Origin: Ignavibacteriota bacterium
Lineage (GTDB): Bacteria > Bacteroidota > Ignavibacteria > UBA10030 > SZUA-254
NCBI GenBank assembly: GCA_016191715.1
Contig: JACPVN010000123.1
Location: 1 to 8,570, forward strand
Length of the DNA stretch: 8,570 bases
Direction of reading: 5' to 3'
In this document: piece by piece, positions 1 through 6,559 of the stretch
How positions within the stretch are numbered: the first letter of the stretch is position 1
Layout: each line of letters opens with the position of its first letter
Notes under the pieces: generated by a model
Database searches by the model: none
Seen by the model: the letters and a program-made list of their open reading frames with translations, nothing else
What the model was told of the DNA's origin: nothing
Position numbers and translations under genes: made by a program

Positions 1-1407
1 CATGTACTATTCACACAAACCATTCTTCATCCATGGAAAACAATAGACCGGGGCGGAGGTAAATCAACTTCCGGAGAAGTAACTCTCCGCGCATCTATCG
101 GTCAGCCAGCCGTACGGAAGATGACATACATTGATACAGGCGACGTGTTAGAGAGCGGGTTCCTTCCCGGTGTACGATTACGTTCAGGAGTTTTTATGAC
201 TCGTGAAATTCTTTTCGCTAATGGCTGGAATCTCATCTCGGTTCCACTCTCACCCGATGATTTCCGAACGACGGCATTATTCCCGAGTGCAATCTCTTCT
301 GCGTTTGGTTTTGATAACGGCTACAATGTAAAAGATACGCTTGAGAATGGTGTTGGTTATTGGCTGAAATTTTCAGGAGAGCAATCCGGTACTGTTTCGG
401 GCAGCAGCGTTACAAGCGATACGATTGAAGTCAATACCCGATGGAATCTGATTGGCGCGCTTGCGTATCCGATACTCTCCACCGATGTAACAGCAATCCC
501 GCCACTCACCATTACATCAAATATCTTTGGGTATGATGGTGGATATTTCACGGCGGATACGTTGCAACCGGGGAAAGGTTACTGGGTGAAAGTGAGTCAA
601 GCAGGCAAGGTAGTGTTAAAAGCCGGTTCACTCCTGTTGAACAGTACACAACCGCTCACGGGAAAGAGCAAACGTTTAGCCACAAGTTTCAGTCCATCAA
701 GAACAACAGAAGATGGACTGAGTAATCTCACACTCGCCGATGCCGATGGGAAAAGAGCGTTGTTATATTTTTCTTCGATGCAATCAGATATTGAAGTCGA
801 GAGATACGAACTTCCTCCTCCACCTCCATCGGGCGTGTTCGATGTTCGATTTGCAACTCAACATTCAGTTGCAATTCCGGATGCGAAGAAAACAGGTGAA
901 CAAACATTTACCATTCACATCAGCGGGGCAAAGTTTCCCATTGAAATAGTTTGGGAAAATTCTGCCAACGCAGAACTGAGTATTGATGGAAAGATTGTAT
1001 CGTTGGCTCAAAGCGGCAAAACCCAAATCTCGAACGCGACCGAAGAGGGTAATGCTTCAATCAAATTGAAACTCAATCCACCATCAACGACTGAACTACC
1101 GAAGGAATTTGCATTGATGCAGAATTATCCAAATCCGTTCAATCCGGCAACTGTCATCCGTTATGCATTGCCCGCCGTAGGACAACATTCAATTTTGTCC
1201 TACAACGTAACGCTGAAAATATACAACACACTCGGACAGGAAATCGCAACGTTAGTTGATGAGATACAGGAAGCCGGATATAAATCTGTGACATGGGATG
1301 CGAGCGGAATAACGAGCGGATTGTATTTCTTCAGAATTATTGTAACAGGAGATAAAGATAACTCACAAAAATTTACCCGGGTAAATAAAATGATGTTACT
1401 GAGATAA
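1..1407 (+). CDS. Secreted protein with two WNLI/GYW modules and a T9SS type A C-terminal sorting domain; 5' end outside the window
   Basis: The frame is open from base 1 (468 codons visible) with no in-frame ATG, GTG or TTG before 121. The codons before 121 encode a family-like segment (DRGGGKSTSGEVTLRASIGQ) typical of the mature N-terminus of T9SS cargo, so the ATG at 121 is internal and the true start and signal peptide lie left of the window. Next come two copies of a ~72-residue module (WNLI ... DTL..G.GYW.K; bases 211-612), a proline run (PPPPP, near 812-829) leading into a probable beta-sandwich, and a sorting domain from about 1093 with QNYPNPFNP, a WDASG..SGLYFFR segment and the ending KMMLLR. 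Family knowledge: such domains direct export through the outer membrane by T9SS and attachment or release at the surface. No catalytic motif is visible, so the role of the passenger is unknown. The sorting domain has an unusual loop encoded by a perfect hairpin (1177-1203). Confidence 0.88.
   Translation, partial: HVLFTQTILHPWKTIDRGGGKSTSGEVTLRASIGQPAVRKMTYIDTGDVLESGFLPGVRLRSGVFMTREILFANGWNLISVPLSPDDFRTTALFPSAISSAFGFDNGYNVKDTLENGVGYWLKFSGEQSGTVSGSSVTSDTIEVNTRWNLIGALAYPILSTDVTAIPPLTITSNIFGYDGGYFTADTLQPGKGYWVKVSQAGKVVLKAGSLLLNSTQPLTGKSKRLATSFSPSRTTEDGLSNLTLADADGKRALLYFSSMQSDIEVERYELPPPPPSGVFDVRFATQHSVAIPDAKKTGEQTFTIHISGAKFPIEIVWENSANAELSIDGKIVSLAQSGKTQISNATEEGNASIKLKLNPPSTTELPKEFALMQNYPNPFNPATVIRYALPAVGQHSILSYNVTLKIYNTLGQEIATLVDEIQEAGYKSVTWDASGITSGLYFFRIIVTGDKDNSQKFTRVNKMMLLR
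211..612 (+). repeat. Tandem duplicated ~72-residue WNLI...GYWxK protein module
   Basis: Two consecutive units in the first CDS share the order W-N-L-I, then F-G-(F/Y)-D-(N/G)-G-Y, then D-T-L-x-x-G-x-G-Y-W-(L/V)-K. The WNLI tryptophan codons are at 226 and 442 (216 bases apart) and the GYW tryptophan codons at 361 and 583 (222 bases apart). The DNA has diverged, so this is an old protein-level duplication rather than a recent DNA repeat. The module probably forms a small beta-rich fold; its function is unknown. Confidence 0.75.
1177..1203 (+). repeat. Perfect 9-bp inverted repeat inside the sorting-domain coding region
   Basis: The arms GTAGGACAA (1177-1185) and TTGTCCTAC (1195-1203) are perfect reverse complements around a 9-base loop. 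The element spans exactly nine codons in frame (V-G-Q-H-S-I-L-S-Y) and falls between the YALP strand and the VTLKIYN strand of the T9SS sorting domain. That loop is about seven residues longer here than in the usual family pattern. It may be a small inserted palindrome or a chance structure in an expanded loop. Confidence 0.6.
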
Positions 1408-1427
1408 GGACATTCGATGACGGATAT

Positions 1428-1504
1428 GTGCCACGCACTTTTCTTCAAGAATTATTTTGGCATTGGAATTGAGAAGTTGCCGACAAGAAACAAGTGCGTG
1501 GCAC
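1428..1504. repeat. 77-base element bounded by perfect 13-bp inverted repeats (REP/MITE-like)
   Basis: GTGCCACGCACTT (1428-1440) is the exact reverse complement of AAGTGCGTGGCAC (1492-1504). After a small bulge the pairing can continue with TTCTT/AAGAA just inside the arms. The arms are GC-rich in an otherwise AT-rich gap. The element sits 20 bases after the stop of the upstream gene and 145 bases before the next start. Shape and size resemble repetitive extragenic palindromes or miniature elements that lack their own transposase. It could also fold in the RNA downstream of the first gene, but it has no T-run after the stem. Confidence 0.65.
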
Positions 1505-1636
1505 TTCGGTTACGGGGCGAGACTAAACATTACTCCTTTGGTTAGGGAAGAAAAATGTTACTGTTTCGCTCTGGGATTTTTGAAAACCAATTAACAAATT
1601 AACTATTCACAAATTACTAACCTATTATCCAACAAC

Positions 1637-1643
1637 AAAAGGA
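1637..1643 (+). promoter_or_regulatory. Ribosome binding site of the 1120-aa secreted protein gene
   Basis: AAAAGGA lies six bases before the ATG at 1650. It supports this start together with the signal peptide that begins there. The preceding AT-rich stretch (about 1585-1620, with AATTAAC/AAATTA-like repeats) probably holds the promoter, but I could not assign -10/-35 or Bacteroidota -7/-33 boxes with confidence. Confidence 0.6.
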
Positions 1644-1649
1644 ATTACT

Positions 1650-4600
1650 ATGAAATCAGTTTCAATTTTATGTTTGTTCATCAGTCTTATCATTGTCAGT
1701 GAAATAGCTTATAGCCAGTGGACGGAAGATCCATCAGTAAATACACCTGTGGAAACCAATTCTAATTGGAACTCTGCGGCATTTATGTGTCTTGATAATG
1801 ACGGTGGTACAATATTCATGTGGTCAGACTGGAGAAACCAGGGAACATCGGGCATAGATGTTTATGCTCAAAAATTGAATGCTTCAGGATATGTGCAGTG
1901 GACAACCAATGGTGTTCCTGTGTGTACAGCATCGGGAGACCAAGAAATTGCCTGGCATAGCAGTGTAGGCGATGGTTCGGGCGGCGCTATCATCACCTGG
2001 CGTGATAAAAGAAACGGTAATACTGATGTCTATGCAAATCGTATAAGCGCAACAGGAATACCCTTATGGGGCGCAAATGGTATCCCGATTTGTACAAACG
2101 CGTCGAACCAAGAAGAAATTAGGATAGCAGGCGATAGTGCCGGTGGTGCTATTTTCGTCTGGCAAGATGATAGAAACGACCTGAACGATATCTATACCCA
2201 GCGCGTGAATCAAGATGGAAATATCCAGTGGGATCTCAATGGCATTCCTCTTTGCATGGCTGCCAGTTGGCAAATTAATGCAGATATGGTGAGCGATGGT
2301 ATGAATGGTGCAGTTGTCGTGTGGATAGATACACGCAGCGGTACAGATATTTATGGACAGCGTGTTGATTCATCCGGCAATCTTCTATGGACTGCTCATG
2401 GGGTAGCTATTTCACAGAGTGTTGGTTCTGAATGGAGCCCGACAATTAACACTACCACAAATAATAATTTTGTCATTACGTATCATGATAATAGGAACGG
2501 GAATCAGGATGTGTATTCCCAAAAAGTTAATCTTTCGGGAGTAGTACAGTGGGCAACAAATGGGGTAGCTGTATGTACTACTTCACAGGATCAAGTATTT
2601 CCTTATTGTGTCACCGATGGAGAGGGTGGATCTATAATCCAGTGGTGGGATTTCCGGAATGGCGTGGACAACGATATCTATGCACAACGAATTGATTCAA
2701 ACGGTACTGCACAATGGCAAACGAACGGTCTCCCTATCTGTGCATTGGCAGGAGAACAATACCGACAGAATATCGTGTCTGATGGTAAAGGTGGAGCTAT
2801 TATCATATGGGATGATTTAAGAAATAGTGTAAGAAATATCTATGCTCAACGGATTAATAGGGCTGGAAAAACACTTTGGCAAAGTAACGGAATTTTTATG
2901 TGCAGTGCAAGCGGAGACCAGTGGTTGGGTGCTTCCATCAGCGATGGAGACGGTGGAGTAATAGCAAATTGGTGGGATTTCAGAGGACAAACATCAATCT
3001 ATGCTCAACGGATAATTTCAAATGGTTATTTAGCTTCTCCGGGAATGGTTGCTGGAACGGTTTTTCATGATGTCAACAAAAACGGCATCTATGACGAATC
3101 AGATCAAACCCAGAGTTCATGGATTGTAGAAATGAAAGATGAAAATGGAATAGTTTTGAATTCTACTACATCGGATAGCCTTGGGGCATACGCATTTCGA
3201 TATTTCTTGAGTGCGGGAATTCACGTATTTTCAGAAGTCCTTCAACTGAATTGGCGCCAGACTCTCCCCCAAGCAAATGGTAACTATTCGATTAATCTTA
3301 CTTATGGTGAAATTTATCCCAACACAGATTTCGGGAATTCCTTGAACACAAATTCCCTTACCGTCAGAAAGTATCAGGATACAGATGCAGACATCATGAC
3401 GAAGAATGATCGTATATCAAAAAAATGGTACCTCGAACTACGGCAGGGGAGTCTCACCGGATCTCTTGTTGCGTCGGGAAATTCTTATTCTGTTTCCACT
3501 TCAAGTTTGGCTGATGGTATTTACTATGTTATTGAAGCAGACAGCGAAAGTTGGATTTCTTTAGGTTACGAAATCAATGACATCACAATAAGCAATCCGG
3601 AAAATTGGGTGAGTGTAACTCTTATTGGTGATGATACCGTTATTGTTGATTTCATCAATGCCCCGCCCGACTATAATCAACTATATCGTACTGCCAAAAT
3701 GGAAGAGTGGGCATTAGCAAAGGACACAAAAGGTAAATTCAAATCATTAAAGAAAAAAGCAGATCGCGTGTTCTTCAAGTTCAATCTTGTTGCTGATAAC
3801 ACGAGAAACCTCATCCTCGATTTTGGAATGATTGCGACCGGCGCAATAACAAGGGGGAAATCAAAGTTGGATACGCTTGCAACCTTCAATGCAAAGAAAC
3901 CGACATTTAATCTTATGTCACAGATTGCTACAGGAGAATCAATTCAGGTGGAAGGAATTGGGTACAAGGGAAAACTGATGAAAACGAAATATGCGTGGGG
4001 AGTGGCAAAGGCGGCACTTGTTTCTTCCTATAAGCGGAATGAACTTGGCTTGCCGATGCCCAATTACCACAACGTCGGTGAAGAAGTTTTTGCACAAGGC
4101 GCGTTCCCGAATGGTTTGGTTGTCGGAATTCCGCAAGGGATGAAGGGGGCGAACTCGGTGTTGCATAAAAAATATGCTGATGTGCAGAAATCGTTGGTGA
4201 AAAGTAGTAAGAATACAAATCTTTTACACACAATGGCGGCTCGTTGTTTAGATTCGTTAGACGGGACAAAGAAGAAACCGATTGATAAACAGCAAAAGAG
4301 TTTACCGCCGGATAAGCACAACAACAAACTCTTCGCCGAAGCGCTTACATTGGAGTTAAACATCGCCGCAAGCGCGGGGGAAAAATTCCCTATCGGATTA
4401 GGTGAGTTGACGTTTGATGATACTGTTGCAAATCCCTTCAACGGTCAGACGGTGAGTAAGATTTCTGCAATGGCAGACTCCATGCTTTCGTGCTTGCCAC
4501 TTGTTTTGATAAGCGGTGAAACGTATGACGATTTGTATTCTGCAATCAGGATTGTTAATCAGGCGTTCAGCGATACGCTGGTGGATACGCTTTCATTCGC

Positions 4601-5012
4601 TTCGAAGACGAAGTTTACTGGAGTAAAGCGATTGATTGATGTGTATTATCTCCACGTAACTCCGGGACTTGAGCCTGTTCCTCTTGCTTCGTACGATGAA
4701 CAACTTTCGGAAAAGCCGGAAGGATTTGCTCTGTATCAGAACTACCCGAATCCGTTCAATCCCACGACAGTTATAAGTTATCAGTTAAAAGTTAAAAGTA
4801 CTGTAACGTTGAAAGTGTTCGATGTGCTTGGTCGTGCAGTAAGTACTTTATTAACAGAAGAGGTGATGGATGAAGGCGAGTATGAAATACCATTTGACGC
4901 TTCTTCACTTCCGAGCGGAGTCTATTATTACCGTCTGAATGTGGAAACAGTGAATGACGATGGTATGGCAGAGAACATGACGAGCGTGAAAAAGATGATA
5001 CTGCTCAGGTGA
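1650..5012 (+). CDS. Large secreted multidomain protein: eight-repeat propeller, SdrD/Cna-B-like domain and T9SS sorting domain
   Basis: The 1120-aa protein starts with a Sec signal peptide (residues 1-22, cleavage predicted at AYS-Q). Residues 23-461 carry eight ~54-residue repeats with the theme D-G-x-G-G-A-I-x-x-W-x-D-x-R-N and D-I-Y-A-Q-R. Residues ~467-565 resemble an SdrD/Cna-B-type beta-sandwich (GTVFHDVNKNGIYDESD opening). Residues ~566-672 look like a second one (LTVRKYQDTDAD opening). Residues ~673-1015 are lysine-rich and match no family I can name. The T9SS type A sorting domain (~1020-1120) has QNYPNPFNP, FDASSLPSGVYYYR and the ending KKMILLR. It is therefore probably exported across the outer membrane and is surface-bound or released. 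The propeller suggests binding rather than catalysis; no catalytic motif is seen. It has its own RBS and a 242-base upstream gap, so it is likely transcribed separately from the gene before it. The sorting-domain loop is encoded by a 7-bp simple repeat (4783-4800). Confidence 0.9.
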   Translation: MKSVSILCLFISLIIVSEIAYSQWTEDPSVNTPVETNSNWNSAAFMCLDNDGGTIFMWSDWRNQGTSGIDVYAQKLNASGYVQWTTNGVPVCTASGDQEIAWHSSVGDGSGGAIITWRDKRNGNTDVYANRISATGIPLWGANGIPICTNASNQEEIRIAGDSAGGAIFVWQDDRNDLNDIYTQRVNQDGNIQWDLNGIPLCMAASWQINADMVSDGMNGAVVVWIDTRSGTDIYGQRVDSSGNLLWTAHGVAISQSVGSEWSPTINTTTNNNFVITYHDNRNGNQDVYSQKVNLSGVVQWATNGVAVCTTSQDQVFPYCVTDGEGGSIIQWWDFRNGVDNDIYAQRIDSNGTAQWQTNGLPICALAGEQYRQNIVSDGKGGAIIIWDDLRNSVRNIYAQRINRAGKTLWQSNGIFMCSASGDQWLGASISDGDGGVIANWWDFRGQTSIYAQRIISNGYLASPGMVAGTVFHDVNKNGIYDESDQTQSSWIVEMKDENGIVLNSTTSDSLGAYAFRYFLSAGIHVFSEVLQLNWRQTLPQANGNYSINLTYGEIYPNTDFGNSLNTNSLTVRKYQDTDADIMTKNDRISKKWYLELRQGSLTGSLVASGNSYSVSTSSLADGIYYVIEADSESWISLGYEINDITISNPENWVSVTLIGDDTVIVDFINAPPDYNQLYRTAKMEEWALAKDTKGKFKSLKKKADRVFFKFNLVADNTRNLILDFGMIATGAITRGKSKLDTLATFNAKKPTFNLMSQIATGESIQVEGIGYKGKLMKTKYAWGVAKAALVSSYKRNELGLPMPNYHNVGEEVFAQGAFPNGLVVGIPQGMKGANSVLHKKYADVQKSLVKSSKNTNLLHTMAARCLDSLDGTKKKPIDKQQKSLPPDKHNNKLFAEALTLELNIAASAGEKFPIGLGELTFDDTVANPFNGQTVSKISAMADSMLSCLPLVLISGETYDDLYSAIRIVNQAFSDTLVDTLSFASKTKFTGVKRLIDVYYLHVTPGLEPVPLASYDEQLSEKPEGFALYQNYPNPFNPTTVISYQLKVKSTVTLKVFDVLGRAVSTLLTEEVMDEGEYEIPFDASSLPSGVYYYRLNVETVNDDGMAENMTSVKKMILLR
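1716..3032 (+). repeat. Eight ~54-residue protein repeats, predicted eight-bladed beta-propeller
   Basis: The core aromatic of each repeat is at residues W58, W117, W171, W225, Y278, W332, W387 and W441 of the 1120-aa protein. Spacings are 59, 54, 54, 53, 54, 55 and 54. A second tryptophan about 20-26 residues later (W84, W140, W194, W247, W301, W356, W410) is missing after repeat 8. The mature N-terminus supplies an equivalent QWT at 23-25, 34 residues before W58. This is the expected arrangement for a propeller ring closed by joining the N-terminal strand to the last blade. Six repeats also carry a cysteine after the NG turn (C92, C148, C202, C309, C364, C418). Confidence 0.75.
4783..4800 (+). 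repeat. In-frame AGTTAAA simple repeat in the sorting-domain coding region
   Basis: AGTTAAA occurs twice in tandem, followed by AGTA, preceded by related AGTTAT text. It encodes QLKVKST at the loop where the family normally has an 'LP' turn (YxLP). The repeat resembles the AT-rich short-period repeats seen between genes in this window. Confidence 0.5.
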
Positions 5013-5036
5013 AGTTCAAATCTATAAAAATCGAAA

Positions 5037-5162
5037 GGAGTAATGGAGGAGTGGATTGATGGAGTATTGGAGTTTTGGAGTAATGGAGTATCGAAAAAAG
5101 ATTTACGATGCACGATTTATGATTCAATCCGAAATTAAGAAACTCCAATACTCCATTATTCC
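5037..5162. repeat. GGAGTAATGG-type repeats and 17-bp inverted repeat between convergent genes
   Basis: The gap between the converging coding regions holds copies of a GGAGTA(A/T)TGGAG motif at 5037-5050, 5061-5075 and 5077-5091. Segment 5059-5075 is an exact 17-bp reverse complement of 5140-5156. Copy 5077-5091 also pairs 14/15 with 5148-5162, so the right arm can pair with two different partners. The loop of the perfect pairing is 64 bases and includes related TTTACGATG/ACGATTTATG words (5102-5121). The right arm reaches the last codons and stop of the hydrogenase large-subunit gene. It may help end transcription on both strands, but no canonical short-loop terminator with a T-run was found. 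Confidence 0.6.
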
Positions 5163-6460
5163 TCGACATCTTCTTGGACAATATTCAATTTCAGGAAATG
5201 TGTTGCACACGAAATGCACGGGTCGTAGTTGCGAATCGTTTGTTCGCATTGCCATGTCAACTTATCGGTTGGTAGGTTGATATTGTTCTTAACAAACTCC
5301 CGCAGGTCGTTCTCAATTGTTTTTTGATTTTGAGAAGTCGGCGGGACAATCTTCGCGTTGAGAATATTTCCTTTGTCATCGAGTGTGTAGCGGTGATACA
5401 AAATCCCACGCGGCGCTTCCGTGCAACCGTAACCAACTCCGGCTTTGATTTCTAATGGAACAGTCGGTGCATCGGTCATTTCATAATTTTTGATGATGCG
5501 GATTGCTTCTTCAATTGCATACAACGTTTCAACCGAGCGAATGATAATTCCTTTGAACGGATTGTAACACGACTCGCCAAGTCCGGCAGAACGTGCCGCT
5601 TCCTGACATGCTGGTGTGAGTTTATCGAAATTCAATGAGTAGCGGGCGAGAGGTCCGACAAAATAATTGCCGCGATTCTTCAAAACAGAATGGAGAGCGT
5701 TCGAGTGTGCGACATGTTCTTCCGTAAAATGATTTTCGTATTCCCGAATCGGAATGTCCAATCCTTTATTGGAAACGAGCCGTCCTTCGTTGAACGGATA
5801 TTCATCAGGATGACGAAGTGAAACGAACTCGTAATCCTGTTCAAACTCAGGGAAGGGAAGTGTTGCTGTAAATTTAATTGTCTCAATTGCAGTTTGTCTT
5901 GCCCACTCGAGATTTTCAAGAAGCGTGTTCAACTCTCTCTTCGTCGGGACACGATAAAATCCTCCAACTCGAACATTAATGGGATGAATTTCTCTACCGC
6001 CAATTAATGTAACTATGTTGTTCCCAATTTTCTTCAATCTCAATGCTTTCTGAACAACCTCAGGATAATCCTTCGCAAGTTGAATTGCATCCTGATAGCC
6101 GAGAAAATCAGGAGCGTGCAACATATACACATGCAGGACATGACTTTCAATCCACTCGCCGCAGTAAAACAGGCGGCGAAGTTCGCGCAGTTGTCCGTCG
6201 AGTTTCACCCCGAAAATACTTTCCATCGCATGGACAGAACTCATTTGATACGCAATCGGACAGATGCCGCAAATGCGTGAGGTAATGTCCGGCGCCTCAG
6301 AATACTTTCTTCCCCGAAGCAATGCTTCAAAGAAACGGGGCGGCTCGAATATTTTGAACTTCACATCAGTCACTTCACCGCTTTTCATTTTGACGGTAAG
6401 CGAGCCTTCGCCCTCGACACGGGCGAGGTAATCAACTTTTATTGAACGATTTGATTTCAT
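5156..6460 (-). CDS. hydA: Group 3b [NiFe]-hydrogenase large (alpha) subunit
   Basis: The 434-aa protein is the Ni-Fe catalytic subunit of a soluble bidirectional NAD(P)-linked hydrogenase (H2 oxidation or evolution in the cytoplasm). It has the RVEGEG motif (residues 14-19), the N-terminal nickel ligand motif RICGIC (C64, C67) followed by PIAYQMSS as in group 3b enzymes, and the C-terminal motif DPCISC (C415, C418) ending in H421. Family knowledge: a maturation protease cuts after this histidine, which here would remove a 13-residue tail (FLKLNIVQEDVEE). Length and start fit the family; the ATG at 6460 has no clear Shine-Dalgarno sequence. It is the last gene of the operon, separated from the delta gene by a 99-base repeat-rich gap, and its stop codon abuts an inverted repeat. 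Symbol by analogy with Pyrococcus sulfhydrogenase hydBGDA. Confidence 0.93.
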   Translation of the reverse strand: MKSNRSIKVDYLARVEGEGSLTVKMKSGEVTDVKFKIFEPPRFFEALLRGRKYSEAPDITSRICGICPIAYQMSSVHAMESIFGVKLDGQLRELRRLFYCGEWIESHVLHVYMLHAPDFLGYQDAIQLAKDYPEVVQKALRLKKIGNNIVTLIGGREIHPINVRVGGFYRVPTKRELNTLLENLEWARQTAIETIKFTATLPFPEFEQDYEFVSLRHPDEYPFNEGRLVSNKGLDIPIREYENHFTEEHVAHSNALHSVLKNRGNYFVGPLARYSLNFDKLTPACQEAARSAGLGESCYNPFKGIIIRSVETLYAIEEAIRIIKNYEMTDAPTVPLEIKAGVGYGCTEAPRGILYHRYTLDDKGNILNAKIVPPTSQNQKTIENDLREFVKNNINLPTDKLTWQCEQTIRNYDPCISCATHFLKLNIVQEDVEE

Positions 6461-6559
6461 TTTGTAAACTAATTGTCAATTGTGAATAGTCAATTGAGAA
6501 TTGTGAACGGATGAATCGTTGACCATTGAACGTTTCCAATTCACTCTTGACCATTAATA
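6461..6559. repeat. AATTG-based short repeats between the small and large hydrogenase genes
   Basis: Bases 6471-6510 are built from variants of AATTGTC, AATTGTGAA, TCAATTGAG and AATTGTGAA. A second pair, TTGACCATTGAA (6519-6530) and TTGACCATTAA (6548-6558), fills the rest. On the transcribed strand it reads as TTCACAATT/TCAATTGAC words up to the large-subunit start. No RBS, stem-loop of note or ORF is visible. It breaks an otherwise tightly packed operon. Confidence 0.55.

Noticed and set aside
812..829. Proline-codon run (PPPPP) as a slippage or frameshift site
   Set aside because: The run uses mixed CCT/CCA codons, the frame continues cleanly, and ELPP-x-PP linkers are common in this type of protein.
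1428..1504. Palindromic element as a classical intrinsic terminator
   Set aside because: The span between the arms is 51 bases and no T-run follows the right arm, so a standard terminator call is not supported.
1716..3032. Repeats as a CRISPR array or recent DNA tandem repeat
   Set aside because: The periodicity is at the protein level, the DNA copies are diverged, and the reading frame is intact.
3928..4441. Overlapping antisense open frames of 75-125 residues within the large secreted protein gene
   Set aside because: They lie opposite a well-supported coding region, have no family-like motifs or RBS, and are explained as shadows of the plus-strand gene.
5056..5280. Short plus-strand open frame across the convergent junction
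   Set aside because: It is made of the GGAGTAATGG repeat and the antisense of the hydrogenase large-subunit end, with no protein-like features.
6242..6275. Glutamine where many [NiFe] hydrogenases have histidine after the RICGIC motif
   Set aside because: PxAYQMS after RICGIC is the normal form in group 3b large subunits, so it is not a lost catalytic residue.
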